A DNA stretch of 64,000 bases from Casuarina equisetifolia (GCA_028551475.1 CM052360.1:26420682-26484681), one strand, 5' to 3'; positions 10,081 through 22,589 are shown, numbered from the stretch's first letter. The notes: a model not told the origin generated them from the sequence alone. Program-made: numbers and translations.

Positions 10081-12441
10081 GAGTAATCAAAGCGATACTT
10101 GGCATTGTAAAATATGCAAATATAAGGACTGAACTTTGAAAATTGCCTGGAATTGGAAAACCTACCCTAATGGAGAACTTGAATTTTTCCCTTTTTTCTT
10201 TTTTTCTCTTTTTCTTTTTTTTCTAGTTTTTCCTTTTTATAGAAAAGGAGGATGTGACTCCTTCTATTTTATTATAATAGCCGAGTTTGGTACCAAAACC
10301 AAACCTTATCAAAATTTGATATTTGGCACCATCTAACGATGGAACCACCTACGTTAACATCCGGTACAAATACCTTCCTCATGGAGGGTAATACAAATAG
10401 TAAAGAAACCTAAAACTAGCTTCAATTCTCCGGTTTACATCTGAACATATTGAGTCCCATGAAAGGGAGAAATCAAAAGAGTTCTTAATTACAATCATAT
10501 TTTCAATATGAAGGCCAATCTTCATTGCTTCGATCACGCAGTCTAGAAACTCTTGGGGGGGATTGGACCTTGATGCCCGGGGGTCTCGGGGGCAATGGCA
10601 AACTGCTTGACTCTGAAGATAGAGAAATAAACATCTTGAGTGGCTTTGTTGACCACTTCATTGCAAGGATAGTTTACTTTGGTTGTGTCGATTGATCAGC
10701 TGTGCCTGGTGCTAGGATGGTTGCATATACCGCTCATGTATGTCTGTAAATTGGATAGGCTGTGTAAGTAGTGATACCAGATACTATGCATTTCAATTTT
10801 GGGGAAAATGGCTGTGTCCTAGATTAAGCTCCTCCACTTAGAACTAAACCTTAAAATGTCGTGGTCTTCTTTCAACTAATTATTCATTGTGAATTGAATA
10901 AATGCAACATTCCTGGCTTTCAGATTTACTGTTGTGAGATTGCCTTGTTACAAGATTGCCCGTTAAGAAATCTTGCACGTGTTGATGATGATGCTCCCAT
11001 GGTTACCTTTTCATGTGATTGGATAATGCAAAATATGGAATATCCCACTTGATCATACTTTAAACTAGCTTTAACTCATCACCGGCGTTATTTGGAGAAT
11101 AATGTGTCTGATTCTTGGTTAATGCTCTTTTGAGAATGCATAAAGGGAACTTTATTTGTGAAATTTTTGAAGAGTAAACATTTACATCCAGTTTTGTTAA
11201 TTGACTGAAAAAACGAATCAAATGAGGTCATTCTTATACTAAAAAAAAAATGTATAAAGATCACCCTTAAGAATGTTCTTCAGCTCAAGAACATTGATTA
11301 TAACAGAACCAATAATTTTTATACAACCTGCTGAGTGTTAACTTCACAAGCTCTGTTGACCTTCCTTTCCCTCGATCCCCCTGGCCAAGAGATACCTCTC
11401 CTTCACTCTGATGTTGTCTGAGAAGGGAAGTTGTTGAAATTGTTGGTTTGTGGGCCTCACTTCATATGTATATTGTAATAGGCTGAGACCAAAATGTTGG
11501 TCTCGGCCTGTCACGTTTTTTCTTTCCTTATTATCTTGTAAAGATACATGATTCTTTTTTGAGATGTTTGATCAAAAAAAACTTGCACTCAAGCTTTTCC
11601 ACAGAAATTCTCCACTTCACCATGGATTGCTGCATTTCAGCTTGTCCATTGTTTCAACTTTCTTCAGAAGTCAACACAGTCAGTTCTTCCATGATCCTGT
11701 ATGGTATTTAACCAATCTGAGACAGTTTGTTAAAAAATAGCATCACTGAGATCTAATGGGAGGCATCAGCATATTTGACAATTCTACTTGGTGTCACAAC
11801 TTTCTGCCAGAGAACGTGTGCAGAACTTATGTAGGTAGACTGTCCACGGAAAAAGTTTTAATGAGTTTGTGTTTATTTCTTCTTTTTCTCTTTGTCTATA
11901 TCAGTTGGTGCATATAGATGTCTAGAAGCGAGTATTTTCTTCAGCAAATAGGTAAGTCAGAATCTTCATCCTGGCAAAGAGAGAGAATTTCCTAGTTGAA
12001 TTTCCCATGTGGTGCTACATCCTTCCTAATAACTACAGTTGATGATGGCAGAATGTGTTGTTAATATGATTGTTGTGTGAATTTGTCTTTTAAATCTGGG
12101 ATTGAAAAGTTATAGATTCTGATTTTGTTGGTGTTAAGGTAACCATGTGCAGATTTCATATCGATTTTTTAAATCATATCTAGTCTATCTGCCAAATAAC
12201 CATGGCTCATACTTAATTGCTAAAAGTTTGTGTTTATGCAATTCCTTTCATCATGACTTCTAAGTTAGAAGAATGTACTTATCAACCACCGTTGGCCCGG
12301 TATGAACTGCCTTAGCAGCCTAGATTTTCTGAAGGATTTCTCTAGGCAAATAAGAAACTGAAACGAAGCGACGCCGTTGAACAAGATTGCCATCTCTTTC
12401 TCTTCTTTCCTCTTCAACCCAACAATCCCTGCGTTTCTATC
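10081..12441. other. Intergenic DNA, no gene recognised
   Basis: Pyrimidine tracts near 10,180-10,240, G-runs at 10,550-10,590 (seven Gs, then GCCCGGGGG), and short ORFs only. No recognised protein, RNA gene or element. The segment 10,861-11,050 is open but motif-free. Confidence 0.4.
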
Positions 12442-12769
12442 CTCTTTTTTGGGAATTCTACTCCCACATCAATCCCATATGGCCAGTCTAACGGCATTAT
12501 TAATGGCTTGGGATACCTCACCCATCAGCGCTCGTTTTGAAGATTGTGGATCCTTAGACTTTAACATGGCATCAAAGTCAGGTTTGTCTTGGGCCGGAGC
12601 TATCGGGTTGCCTCACCTGTATTGTAGAGTTAAAGGCCTGCAAGCTCTCTCCAGCGTAATGTTGAGAATTCTATATGGCCAATTTATCAGCCATTATTAA
12701 TGGGCTTGGGATACCTCACCTACGAGTGCGCGTTTTGAGGATTGTGGGTCCTTAAGCTTTAACACTCTT
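12442..12769 (+). mobile_element. TRIM retrotransposon with 5-bp target duplication
   Basis: Two similar terminal repeats, 12,447-12,566 and 12,660-12,764, share the blocks GAATTCTA, ATATGGCCA, ATTATTAATGG, CTTGGGATACCTCACC, CGTTTTGA, GATTGTGG and the ending CTTTAACA. The right repeat begins TGTTGAGAATTC; the left begins TTTTGGGAATTC. Directly after the left repeat, 12,567-12,582 reads TGGCATCAAAGTCAGG, close to the initiator-Met tRNA primer site TGGTATCAGAGCC of plant LTR elements. The internal region is only about 93 bases with no coding capacity. CTCTT occurs at 12,442-12,446 and again at 12,765-12,769, a perfect 5-base target duplication. Together these define a terminal-repeat retrotransposon in miniature, non-autonomous and mobilised in trans. 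Confidence 0.88.
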
Positions 12770-14099
12770 CTTCCTCCTTGATCCAAGAACCTCCGCCATT
12801 GAAAATTCTTTTTTATTTTGTTTTCTGTGATGGGAAAAATGACATATAAAATTTCATGTGAGGAAATATTAAAACACCAACGATGTATTTAAATCACCAG
12901 TAAAATAATCAAATCACAATCAATACAAAATAATTTCTATGTGAAAAAATCCCTCCAATGTAAAAGATAAAAAACCAATCGATCATGGAATTCATCCAAA
13001 TCTTCACTGTATAAATCGTTAGATTAAAATCCAATCAAATCCTTAACAATAGCAACAGGACTAAGATTTATTGATTCAACAATAGTAGGATCACCAATAA
13101 ATAGTGAAAAACAAGTAGTAAACAATAACTTAACCAAGAAAAGTTGGAGAAATATCACCCAGATTTTTAATCAAGATTTGCTCACTTCAAGATCTCCAAA
13201 TGATAATCCAACCATTCATAATAAAGAACACCCAATCCCGAACCTGTTGACAAAAAAATCAGCTAAATCGGACCACAGATCGACCTTGATCAGACATTTG
13301 ATCAACTACTGCACAGGGGCTCTAATTCCTGCAAAATTCTACTCTTTTCTTTTCTCTTTTGACAGCCACTCACTTCTTCTCTTAAAGAAAAAATCTTAAA
13401 TTTTTTCTTTTAAACCTTAGGCCACATTATCTTAATTGGATCTAATAATAAGTCTTTAAATATGAGTTGGACAAACCTAGCATTTTGCTCACAAGGCAAT
13501 CTTCCACTCAAAAATACCCATAATTCCCAAAAGTAAAAAGAAGGAAAAACAAATGATAAAGACTTTTTAGAGCAAAACAGGTCAATTAGGAAAACAAGAC
13601 AAATTGCATGTTAATTTGGCTCTCATTTTCATCATTTCCAACCAAGTCCAACAAATGACAAATTGCACGACAACCACAACTCTGCATTGAAGGCGGCTCC
13701 ATTGCCTGGTCTAGCTTTGATTTGGGTAGCTCATGCTTTCAGGTGTCATTTGCCGACAAGGGGCCTATTATTTCCTTATGACGTGTTGGGCTTCTGCTGT
13801 GTGAATGTATTAATGGTGGAGTGCGGAGCGTTCACACCGAGACGTGCAGCTGAAAATTTCGGCGTAGTATCCATAAAAGTTCCTGAAAGACTCATCTTTC
13901 TCACAACCCAACTGGTATCTTTCCCAAGCTCAGTACATATCGTATGGTTATGAACTGACCTAAGCACCTAATTGTTTGGTATGATCTTTAGGGAGAATAA
14001 GGTTGGTGAGCTCTCTCAGAGTTTTGGATCTCTTGGCTTTTGAGACCTTGCAGAAAAAACTTTTCTGGTCATCCTTTTTCATCTTGAATCAAACCAAGG
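12770..14099. other. Intergenic DNA, no gene recognised
   Basis: AT-rich sequence. Open frames at 13,178-13,399 and 13,663-13,953 show no domain or repeat. No RNA gene is visible. Confidence 0.4.
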
Positions 14100-14129
14100 C
14101 AGAGGCTTGGTAGGGGAAGCTCATCACAG

Positions 14130-14630
14130 TTAAACAATAAAATCCTTGCACGAAGAACCCTAACAATATGCGAAATTGAGTATTTTCAATTCGATGATCT
14201 GATTGTACAAAATGATGTCTGATTTATAGACATCTTGGTACTACATACAAAAGGAAATATAAACCCTATATCAATCTAGTCTAATTAGATGATTGAGAAT
14301 CATTAAGTTTTGGAAAGAATTGAAAATCCTAATTGAAGGTTTTGCTATTGTAGTTGGTGAGTTATGAATCTGGTCATGATCGGATAGCTTGGAGGAGGCG
14401 CGCGATCTTGGACGAGAAAGGAAACATTTCCGGTGAAGTTTTCCCGCCAGCTATGTGCAGATTTGGCCGGAGTTTTTAGAGAGGAGAGCTGCGCATCGAG
14501 GAAGCGAGGTGCAGGGCTGACGTGGCCTTGAGCGGCCACGTGGTTTGGTGACTGTTTAATGAGTACTGACGTGGTGACATATGGGGCTGATGTGGCGACG
14601 TTGACATGGACAGCTGACATGTCTCTTAAC
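14130..14630 (-). mobile_element. Probable minus-strand LTR (solo or truncated)
   Basis: Minus strand, starting at about 14,630: TGTTAAGAGACATGTCAGC, followed by a GC-rich half with repeated CCACGTCAGC-like words, then a TATA-like CTATAAATC at about 14,220 and an AT-rich region with GTTAGGGTTCTTCGTGC near 14,150. This layout (TG start, GC-rich U3, TATA, AT-rich R) is that of a copia LTR. The terminal CA and a target duplication were not identified. No Pol sequence is seen on either side, so it may be a solo LTR. Confidence 0.4.
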
Positions 14631-14879
14631 AATCACCATAGGTGAGTTGGTGCTTTCGTTGCGCTGCTCTATAAAAGGTCAATCTTCTCATCCATAAGTA
14701 CAAATTGGATTTTGTGAAGCAATTCTTTCATACTTGACTTTGTATGCTTTCTTGTTAATTTGGGAAAACTGACCACTGCATGCACCTTGGGTATTCGGTT
14801 TGGCCGTGAATAGCTATCTTTTTGTTGAATCTAATCCGATTCTCCTGAACGATCCAATCTCAATTATTATTATTTCATC

Positions 14880-15640
14880 AATTTAAAGAACCTGGTAAGG
14901 GATTAACAGCCGTCATATTGAGGATTGGCCTAGAGAGCATCCGAAGCCCATTAAGCCCTTAAAACAAAGAGGAAGCACAGGCAATGCCGAAGACATGGCT
15001 AGGCACAATAGGGCGAGCAGCTGTGACGCCATCTGAGACATGGCTAGGCACAATAGATCTCGCATTTCGATGGGCGGATCTGGTATCAGAATGACGGGGA
15101 TTGGCCTCTAAGCAGCCAGTTTGACCTTCAGAGGGCTGGATCTGCCATCGTGCGGCGCATCTGACTTGAAAAGAAGTTGGGAAGCCTTTTACCCGACCGT
15201 GGGCCAATTTGGGCCTAATCGACCCCAGAATGCTGCCCAGTAAAATCCCTTGGGCTGGTCCGGCAGGCAGTCTGTTCCGGGAGGAATAGCACCATTGAAA
15301 CAATAGGCTTCAGCCCAAATTTAACTATTCATGGTCAAAATTATGGGGCTTGCCAGTTAAGACTGTTTAGCTATCCATCAGCCATTGGGCCTGCGAGCAA
15401 AATTAAAAAGCTTTTCGAACTGGTCAGTTTGGAATTGTTGGGCCAAAATGCCTAAACATGCCACATCTTCCAAAACCAAGTGGGCCTCTAGTCCTGAAGG
15501 CTCCTGCCTCAACCAATCGGGCCTCTGAACCCGTCAAATTAATTGGGTCACCAAACACCAAGGACACTATACATCAAATCATGGCTCATTTTATGAGGGC
15601 TGAACATTAATTGGATAGGTTCATTTAATTTTCAAGTACA
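14880..15640. repeat. GC-rich repeat-derived stretch with a 20-bp direct repeat
   Basis: GACATGGCTAGGCACAATAG occurs at about 14,991 and again about 49 bases later near 15,040. Base composition is distinctly richer in G and C than the surroundings. The minus-strand frame 14,959-15,303 has no recognisable domain. It is probably a transposon relic of unknown class. Confidence 0.4.
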
Positions 15641-16221
15641 TTGTAAATCATTTTCCTCCCACTTTCCTTTTGTTGCCTACAGTCTGAAATAGAAATCACC
15701 TCTAAATATTGGCCCAGCAGGCATGCTTGTCCTGGCCTTTTTACAGGGTAACACTAATTAACTATCAATGGCTTCTCTTTGGAAACGTTAATGTGCTGAT
15801 ATTGATTATTAGTTAGACATGTTGAATTCCACGAATAAGGTGTCTTGATTAACTACAAAAATTTGACATTGTTTTGCAAGCGTGACAGATAATTTTCTTC
15901 CTCCCAAAAAGGGTAGCAAGAAGGATAAAAAAAGCTAAGCTTTTCCAATGATGCTTTCTTTCGCCAATCAAAGTGAACATGAACTTAAATAATATGCACA
16001 TGTCACTCTGAACTTTGAGAAAGCTTGTGTCATTATCATATTATATCATGTTCACTTGAGTTCTCTTATATTTAAATAAAGTTAAACGTGGAAATCCAAG
16101 TAAATGTTTGCCTTCTGTATTTTTTTAATATTTCGGTGCATACCAATGTCCATTTATGGTTACACTTAAAAATCATTGATATTAGGGGAAAAGGCGAAGA
16201 AAAGGGGGAAGAGAGGCCATG

Positions 16222-16386
16222 TATGGGAAGACATTCTCTTGTGTTTTTTGAGGTTTTGTATACATGTCAAGAGTCATATGGGAAGACATTCTCATGTGCT
16301 TTTCGAGGTTTTGTATATGTGTCAAGAGTCATATGGGAAGATTTTTTTTCCTATGTTTTTTTTAAGGTTTTGTATGTGTCAAGATT
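16222..16386 (+). repeat. 55-bp tandem repeat, three copies
   Basis: Copies start with TATGGGAAGA at 16,222, 16,277 and 16,332. Each contains the text GGTTTTGTAT and TGTCAAGA; the third copy is more diverged. Because 55 is not a multiple of three, the overlapping open frames change reading with each unit, so they are not a repeated protein. Confidence 0.92.
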
Positions 16387-16689
16387 TTTTGTACAAAAGA
16401 CTAAAATGTAAAATATGATCAATGAGTTTCATATTGCTAAATAAGATATTAAACATTTTGTTTATAAAATGATAAGCTTTACCACTTAATACCTTAGGAA
16501 TTTAAGTTGAATATTAGTCAAATTTTATAAAATTTAACATGACATAGTCAAAATTTAATATCCTATTTTTAATAAAAAAAAATTAGAACAATAATATTCA
16601 CTGACAATAAGATTATACACCACCCAATACAAGTGTTGCAAGGTCAACCCATCAACGCATTGTAATATAACCAATAATTTACTGAAAAA

Positions 16690-17470
16690 ATCATTATTTC
16701 TTTATCTTGAAAAGAATATGTGCAAAGATAAAGCCATCTCTGTTAAAGGACAAGAAGAGTTGAGTGAGTTCTTAAAGCTTTTCATTAAAGAATTAAGGGA
16801 TGAGAACAAAAGGTTTTGTTTGCGATACACTACACTATATCTTCAAGGCTCTAGTCTACATAACGATTATTTATGAAAATGTTGAAACACTAAAGTTTTT
16901 ATTTGCAATGCAAGTACACTCAAAGATGCACATGATAAAGGGTATGAGATATTGGAGGAACAAAAGGATTTTTCTTTCCTAGAGAAAATTAACAAAATGA
17001 TCAAAATGATTTTAGGACCTAAGTAGTGTTGGAATCTTTTGATTGTTTCTTATTAACACAATCTTGGATCATCATGTTAATCTTCATTGATAAATTATTT
17101 ATTTCCTTATCCTTGTGTTCCAAGCACATTCTTGCTTAACCGGTTGACTTCACAATAAGCAAACGTACCTACTTTCTTCAATATACATAATTTCAATATG
17201 CTACTAGGGAAAATCCTAAACTAATTATACATTACAATTAATATTTTCACATATTATCTCTCTCACAAACTCAACATTTGAACCTAACTTGTTTCTTGGT
17301 GCATGTTGCAAAAGAAAGGAAGGCAAGACCAAGAAACTGTAAAAAACTTTAAGGCGAAATCAGGGACTTTTGAAGCTAATAAGGATTTTGTAGTAGAAAA
17401 GTAAACTTCTTTGTTTTTTGGTCAGAAAATAGAATTTAAACACATATCATCTACATGGTGGCCATACCTT
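16690..17470 (+). repeat. Flanking spacer of the CC-NBS-LRR cluster
   Basis: 17,030-17,200 resembles 19,950-20,100 (shared GGAATCTTGGAT-like text, GTTAATCTTCA, TTGCTTAACC and ATTATGTTGCTA-like text), and 17,270-17,440 resembles 6980-7170. These copies mark the spacer that was duplicated with the resistance-gene fragments. No intact ORF of significance is present. Confidence 0.65.
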
Positions 17471-17920
17471 ATTGAGTAACCTCTAGTACTCATAAGACTA
17501 CTGTTAGCAATTCAATATATTTTCACATTGGAAAATTTCTTTAAACTACTTCAACTAAACTAGCAAATGCATCTCTTTATTTGTGTTCTTTGTTAGGAAG
17601 CTTCATAGGTACTTAGTTTCTTCAAATAATTTTCTAAGAGTGACGATAATTTCTTGTTAAAATATTTACAAAGAACATATAACAAAAAAAAAATAACACA
17701 ACACAACAAATTCATTACCTCATGGTATTGAGTTGTTTGGAACTTAACATGAAGTGTATGCCTTGGGCTAAAATGACCATCTCCAATCCAAAGGGATGTC
17801 AATGGTATATTTAGTATTAAGGGTATGAGATAGCAGAGAGAAAGAAATAGCACTCCATGAATGCCTTAGTGTATAATTACATAACTTGCAAAGGGAAAAA
17901 ACCTCAAGCACTAGTAATTC
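17471..17920. other. Spacer, nothing recognised
   Basis: AT-rich DNA with a minus-strand open frame at 17,593-17,853 lacking recognisable motifs. The right end (17,885-17,905) begins the AAACCTCAAGCACT text that recurs at 22,597 before the second minus-strand LRR fragment. Confidence 0.4.
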
Positions 17921-17922
17921 CA

Positions 17923-18609
17923 TCAGTTGATTGGAATAAAAAATTTACCAAAATAAGTTGAATGACTATTTATCCACTCCAATGCATCCCACCAACTCTC
18001 CTCACCCCTAATCCTTCTCAAATTTTTACTAGATACTTCCTTAATCAGAAAGCTCTTAAGATTTAAGCAATTATAGAAACTCATCCATTCTAGTTTTGGT
18101 TTGCTAAGAGCACCATTTGAGAAAATAAACAATCTAGGCATGTAATGTAGCAAAATTCTCTTCAAATTTGGAAAATAGCAAATAATGTAATTGTCAGCTA
18201 AAATTACATAACTTACCAACATTGCCATAAATGGGCAATCTTCAACTATCAGCTCTTTCAAATTATAAAGGTTATCAAGCAAAGCTTTTGTGAAAATAGT
18301 GATCAACTTAGGAAAAATTCGCAATGTCAAGAACTTCAAAAGAGAAAAGCACTTTACTTCTACTTGCCCTCCCTATATCTTCTTTAAATTATTCATATAA
18401 TAGATATAAAGGTACTCAAGGGAGCCAAGAATAATTTTGCTTGCAAATGATGTGGACCAAATTTCAATGCAATCATCTTCCTCATAAGTCTCTTTATCAT
18501 CTTCTTCATAAGCATCTATTTCATCATTTTCATGGTGATACAATGGGAAAAAGTGCATTAGAATGCTTAAAGAAGATCTACATAAATAATGTCTCAAATT
18601 AGTAAGCAT
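17923..18609 (-). pseudogene. CC-NBS-LRR C-terminal LRR fragment (copy A, minus)
   Basis: The minus-strand frame 18,339-17,923 reads irregular plant leucine-rich repeats (NLYNLKELIVEDCP, FPNLKRILLHYMPRL, KLEWMSFYNCLNLKSF) and ends with the motif ESWWDALEWINSH, typical of the last repeats of RPS2/At4g27190-like CC-NBS-LRR receptors. A second frame, 18,609-18,373, is acidic and ends SLEYLYIYYMNNLKKI, also LRR-like. No NB-ARC domain adjoins it, so it is a gene piece, not a receptor. It lies in divergent orientation to the next LRR fragment. Confidence 0.75.
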
Positions 18610-19062
18610 TTGGAAATGAGTTGTTCATGTTGGAAGCCTAGCCCAACTAAAAACTCTAGCCTTATAGAAATGTTCAAGCCTCACTATGATGTTCTTTGTC
18701 AGCAACATGATTTCAAAACTTTCTAAACTTTAAAATTTAAAAGTTATGGAGTGTTTTGAAATTGAAGAGATAATTAGAGCGTTTGAAAACCAAGGGTTAA
18801 ACATGATGTGCTACCAAGTTTGAAGGAACTTGTAATTGTTAATTTTCCAAAAGTAAACAATATTTGGATTGATGGATCAATGGATTGTTTATCCTTAAAA
18901 AGGATTAAGATATCTATGTGTCCCATCTTGAAAAGGTTGCCCTTCAACAATGAAAATGTGATGAACTTGGTATGTGTTAAAGTCTAACAATCATGGTGGG
19001 ATGCATTGGAATGGCAAAAGGATGCTATCAAGAAAAAGGCTAAAATCAATTTGCACCTTTAA
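18550..19062 (+). pseudogene. CC-NBS-LRR LRR fragment (copy A, plus)
   Basis: The plus strand matches copy B at 21,480-22,000 base for base over long stretches. Read across frame shifts it gives LRR text such as LKVMECFEIEEII, then PKVNNIWIDGSMD, then the terminal WWDALEWQKD. Frame changes near 18,800 and a stop near 18,990 break it. The piece has only the last LRRs and no nucleotide-binding domain. Confidence 0.75.
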
Positions 19063-20100
19063 ATAGTTGCTTTGGTTTGTATCCTTTTCGATGATAGTCA
19101 AGTTTTAGCTTGTTAGAACTAGATGATTATGTTCTTTCAATTTTAAGACAATGCATTAGAACACCTATTATTTATGATACGTGATTGTGTTACTTTGATT
19201 GCATACTTTTTGTGCTAGAGCTATTATTTTAGACGTTTAAAATCTTTTGAAGGCATGCTCAGCACAATCATGGATCATTAATATTCATGCTTATCATAAG
19301 TCTTCATGGATCATTAATAGCGAAACATTTTTGCTTCACTGGAGAATTTTGTATTGGTAAACCTATCCTTCTTTTTTTAAGTACTTTCAATTCCCATAGG
19401 CTATCGGGAAAACTTGTAGTCAAAATTAATTGTTTTATACATGAAAATGTATGAGTCCTTCATGTGTATAAGTAGGTGGTGGGAATTTTTTCTTCATTTG
19501 TCCTTATTAAGAATTTTGATTAATATGATATTCAAAGTTTAAGATAACATATGATGCAAGTCTAAATCATCTTGTTATCTTGATATAAAACTGGGTGATA
19601 TTTAAAAGTACATGATATTATACTAAGACCTTATTATAGAGTATTGAAATATTGTTATTGCTTATGATTGAAAATAGGCTACTAGAAATAGACTAAGTCA
19701 TGTTTAGCTTAGGATGACTATTTTAGGCTATAATGTGTTGAATTTTACTTTTGTGGTACACATAAAAATATATAATTTTTTTGTATGTGTAAGCTATTTT
19801 GGGTTAAAATGTTTGCTTCATCCATTTATAGTTTGAGAGGCTTAAGAACTTTATTTCTTTCAATTTTAAGGCAACATATGAAGCAATTCTAAAGGCATTT
19901 AATCTTGCATGTGGCTATGTAAGAATATGAAGGTATTTGAATGTATGCATTAGTAGAATCTTGGATAATTGTGTTAATCTTCAACAATAAATTATATAAT
20001 TAATTATCATAGTTAAGAGCATTGTCTTGCTTAACCAAATGACTTTAGAATAGCCAAACACATTCTTTCTTCTATACTTCTAATTTGATTATGTTGCTAT
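19063..20100. repeat. Duplicated 3' spacer of LRR copies
   Basis: Downstream of copy A the text TAGTTGCTTTGGTTT, TTCAATTTTAAGACAA, GATTGTGT and the CATGGATCATTAATA/TCTTCAT words recur downstream of copies B (22,000-22,500) and C (23,230-23,760). 19,790-19,950 also resembles 6745-6905. No gene is present. Confidence 0.65.
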
Positions 20101-20103
20101 GGT

Positions 20104-22020
20104 ATGCAAGCTTATAAGGATATTGAGTTGAAATGTTTGTCTAAGGTTGGGGCACGTATAATGTTTAAGCAAAAAATGGGTAAATTTACACATGATCCTA
20201 AAATTGAAAGGATTACTGAGTTAGTTACCGATGAATGTGCTTATCTGCCACTCTTGATAAAAAAAAAGGTAGTAGAAATACTTGGAGGAAGTAAAACCCT
20301 CAACTATGGTTTGATGAACTAAACAATTTCATAAAATGGCCTAAGACAGGGAATGGCACCCATAGACGAGTTAACTGAGCCTTTAAGATTTTGTTATGGA
20401 GAATTGGATAATAAGGATGACAAGTTTTACTTTCTCTATGGTGCACTATATCATGAGGAATTCAACATATGTATTAATTATCTGTTGGAATGTTAAAGGT
20501 TTTATTGAAGATGTGAATCAGTACATAGTTGCACATCAGAGAAGGAATACCATATTAGATAAACTCATCAATAAGTCTTTTCTAGAAAGGGATGAAAAGG
20601 CAAATCATGTAAAGATGAACAAAGTGCTACAAAGGTAAGTTGAATTTCCTTGATAAATTATAAGTTATGTGTTTTACCAAAAATGCCAAATTAAGAGAAT
20701 CTTTCATCATTGCTATTGCAGAAAAAGCAAGATCTACAATTAATTCATGAATTATTTTTTAGATGCATAGAAAATTTATAAGTGCTAAACTTGTAGAACA
20801 TTGGAATTAGATCACTACCACCATTTATATCTTCCTCAATAGGTCTCAAAGTGTTCCATTTGTCTTCTTGTAACAATTTTGAGGAACCTTTATTTAATGA
20901 AAATGAGCTTCCTTATCTTGAGATACTTGACATTCGACATACCAAGATTAATCATTCACCACCTAAAGTTAGACATTTGACTTAATTGAAGTCTTTACAT
21001 ATTTCATTAAGTTTTGACTTCGAACAATCAAAAACTAATAGTGGAACTATCTCTTTCTTTATTAGAAGAACTAATACCGGATATAGTTCTAGATGGGCTA
21101 GGACTAAAGGAGTTTGTACAAGCTATTATTGAGGGGTGACTGATTTGCCAAACTTGGCTTTACTTTTGATTTGTTTCCTATAGCAAATTGGCTTAAGGTT
21201 TATATGCCAAAAAGTCTTTCATAGGAAGAATCCTATTTCACATTCCATTATTCTATTAATAATCATGACCCAATCAATTATCAAAATAGAAGGTGTTTGA
21301 ATTTTGTGAATGGAAGTGGTGTGTATCTTAAAATTTCAAAAGTCTTTGCAAAAATTGAAACATTTGAATTGATTGGCTATAGAAAAACCTTAGAATTATT
21401 AATTTTTTATTTTAACTGCTTGCAAAGTTGTTTGATTAAAAGTTACAATGAAATTCAAACAATTGTTAGTGGTAATAAGACAAGAAAAAATGTCTTAAAA
21501 TGCTTAGAAAAGATGTACATAAATAATGTATCAAAATTAGCAAGCATTTGGGAGGGAATTGTTCAAGCTAAAAGCTTAGCCCAAATAACAAGTTTATCCT
21601 TATGTAATTGTCCAAGTTTAAAGAAGATGTTCTCTAGTAGCATGATTGCAAAACTTTTTAGCCTTCAAAGTTTAAAGGTTTACCAATGTTTTGAAATTGA
21701 AGAGATAATTATGAAGTCTAACAATCAAGAGCTGGAACCTAATGCACTACCAAGTGTGAAAGGACTTTGCTTCTTAATCTTTCTAAAGTAAACAACATCT
21801 AAATTAATGGCTCAATAAATTAGTCATCCTTAAAAAGGGTTGAGATATCCATATGCCCATCACTAAAATGGTTGCCTTTCAATAATAGAAATGTAAATTA
21901 ACTTGGAATGCATTAAAGACCAATAGTCATGGTGGAATGCATTGGAATGGCAAGATAAAAATGCCAAACAAAAGACTACAATCAATTTGCACCTTCAAGT
22001 AGTTGCTTTGGTTTAAATCC
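20104..22020 (+). pseudogene. CC-NBS-LRR resistance-gene relic (copy B)
   Basis: The most complete resistance-gene copy. 20,104-20,322 encodes the end of NB-ARC with CLSKVGARIMFKQKMG and the GLPL-box counterpart YLPLLI. After frame shifts, 20,396-20,640 gives the ARC2/winged-helix region: FLYGALYHEE (usual FLYCALYPED), EGFIEDVN, ILDKLINKSFLE and VKMNKVLQR, where the usual MHD box reads MNK. LRR text resumes at about 20,830 and 21,297-21,791 is open: SLCNCPSLKKMFSSSMIAK, LQSLKVYQCFEIEEII. The P-loop and kinase-2 half is absent. Multiple stops make it a pseudogene. An intact member would be a cytosolic immune receptor. Confidence 0.85.
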
Positions 22021-22575
22021 TTCTTGAAATAATCAAGGAATGTTGGTTTAATCAAATTTGAGTTTATTAGATCTAAGATGTTTATGTTATTTCAATTTTA
22101 AGACAATGTATTACAATGTTTACTATTTTAATATGTGATTGTGTAATATTTCAATTACATGATTATATGTTGGAAGCTTTATTTTAAAATGTTTGAAATC
22201 TTATAAGTATATCTTTTCCAAAGGATCTTGGGCCTCTAGTGTCCATGGTTATCATAAGTCTTCATTGATAAACTGTATAAATTTCTTTATTCTAGTTAGT
22301 AGTACATTTTTGCTGAACTTGATGACTTTTGAGTAGATTAACCTTTCTTTTGTTTTCTTTCTTTTTTTCTTAAGTATTTCTTGTTTCCTTAGGCTACGGG
22401 GGAAAAGCTCTATTCTAAATTGATCATTCTATACGCGAAAGCATATGATGTCTCCATGCATGTATGCAAGTGGTAGGAATTTTTCCTAAGTTGATTTCTA
22501 CTTTTAAAGAATTTTGATCTTTATGTTATTTCAACTTTAAAGAAAATATGATGTAAGTCTGAAACAAGTATTCAT
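22020..22575. repeat. 3' spacer of copy B, direct repeat of 23,240-23,760
   Basis: Together with the end of copy B this is a direct repeat, about 740 bases long with an offset of about 1.23 kb: 21,787-22,520 against 23,020-23,760. Both carry AATCAAATTTGAGTTT, a pyrimidine run before TTAAGTA, and GATGTCTCCAT. No gene. Confidence 0.8.
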
Positions 22576-22589
22576 GATGATATGAAATT

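Noticed and set aside
10550..10600. G-runs (GGGGGGG, GGGGG) that might form a G-quadruplex
   Set aside because: Spacing is irregular, no gene or promoter is adjacent, and I cannot support a function.
12377..12700. A 107-codon plus-strand frame
   Set aside because: Most of it lies in the TRIM terminal repeats and internal region, so it is chance reading through a transposon.
16088..16418. Two overlapping open frames with repeated peptide text
   Set aside because: The repetition comes from the 55-bp tandem DNA repeat; each unit changes frame, so there is no repeated protein.
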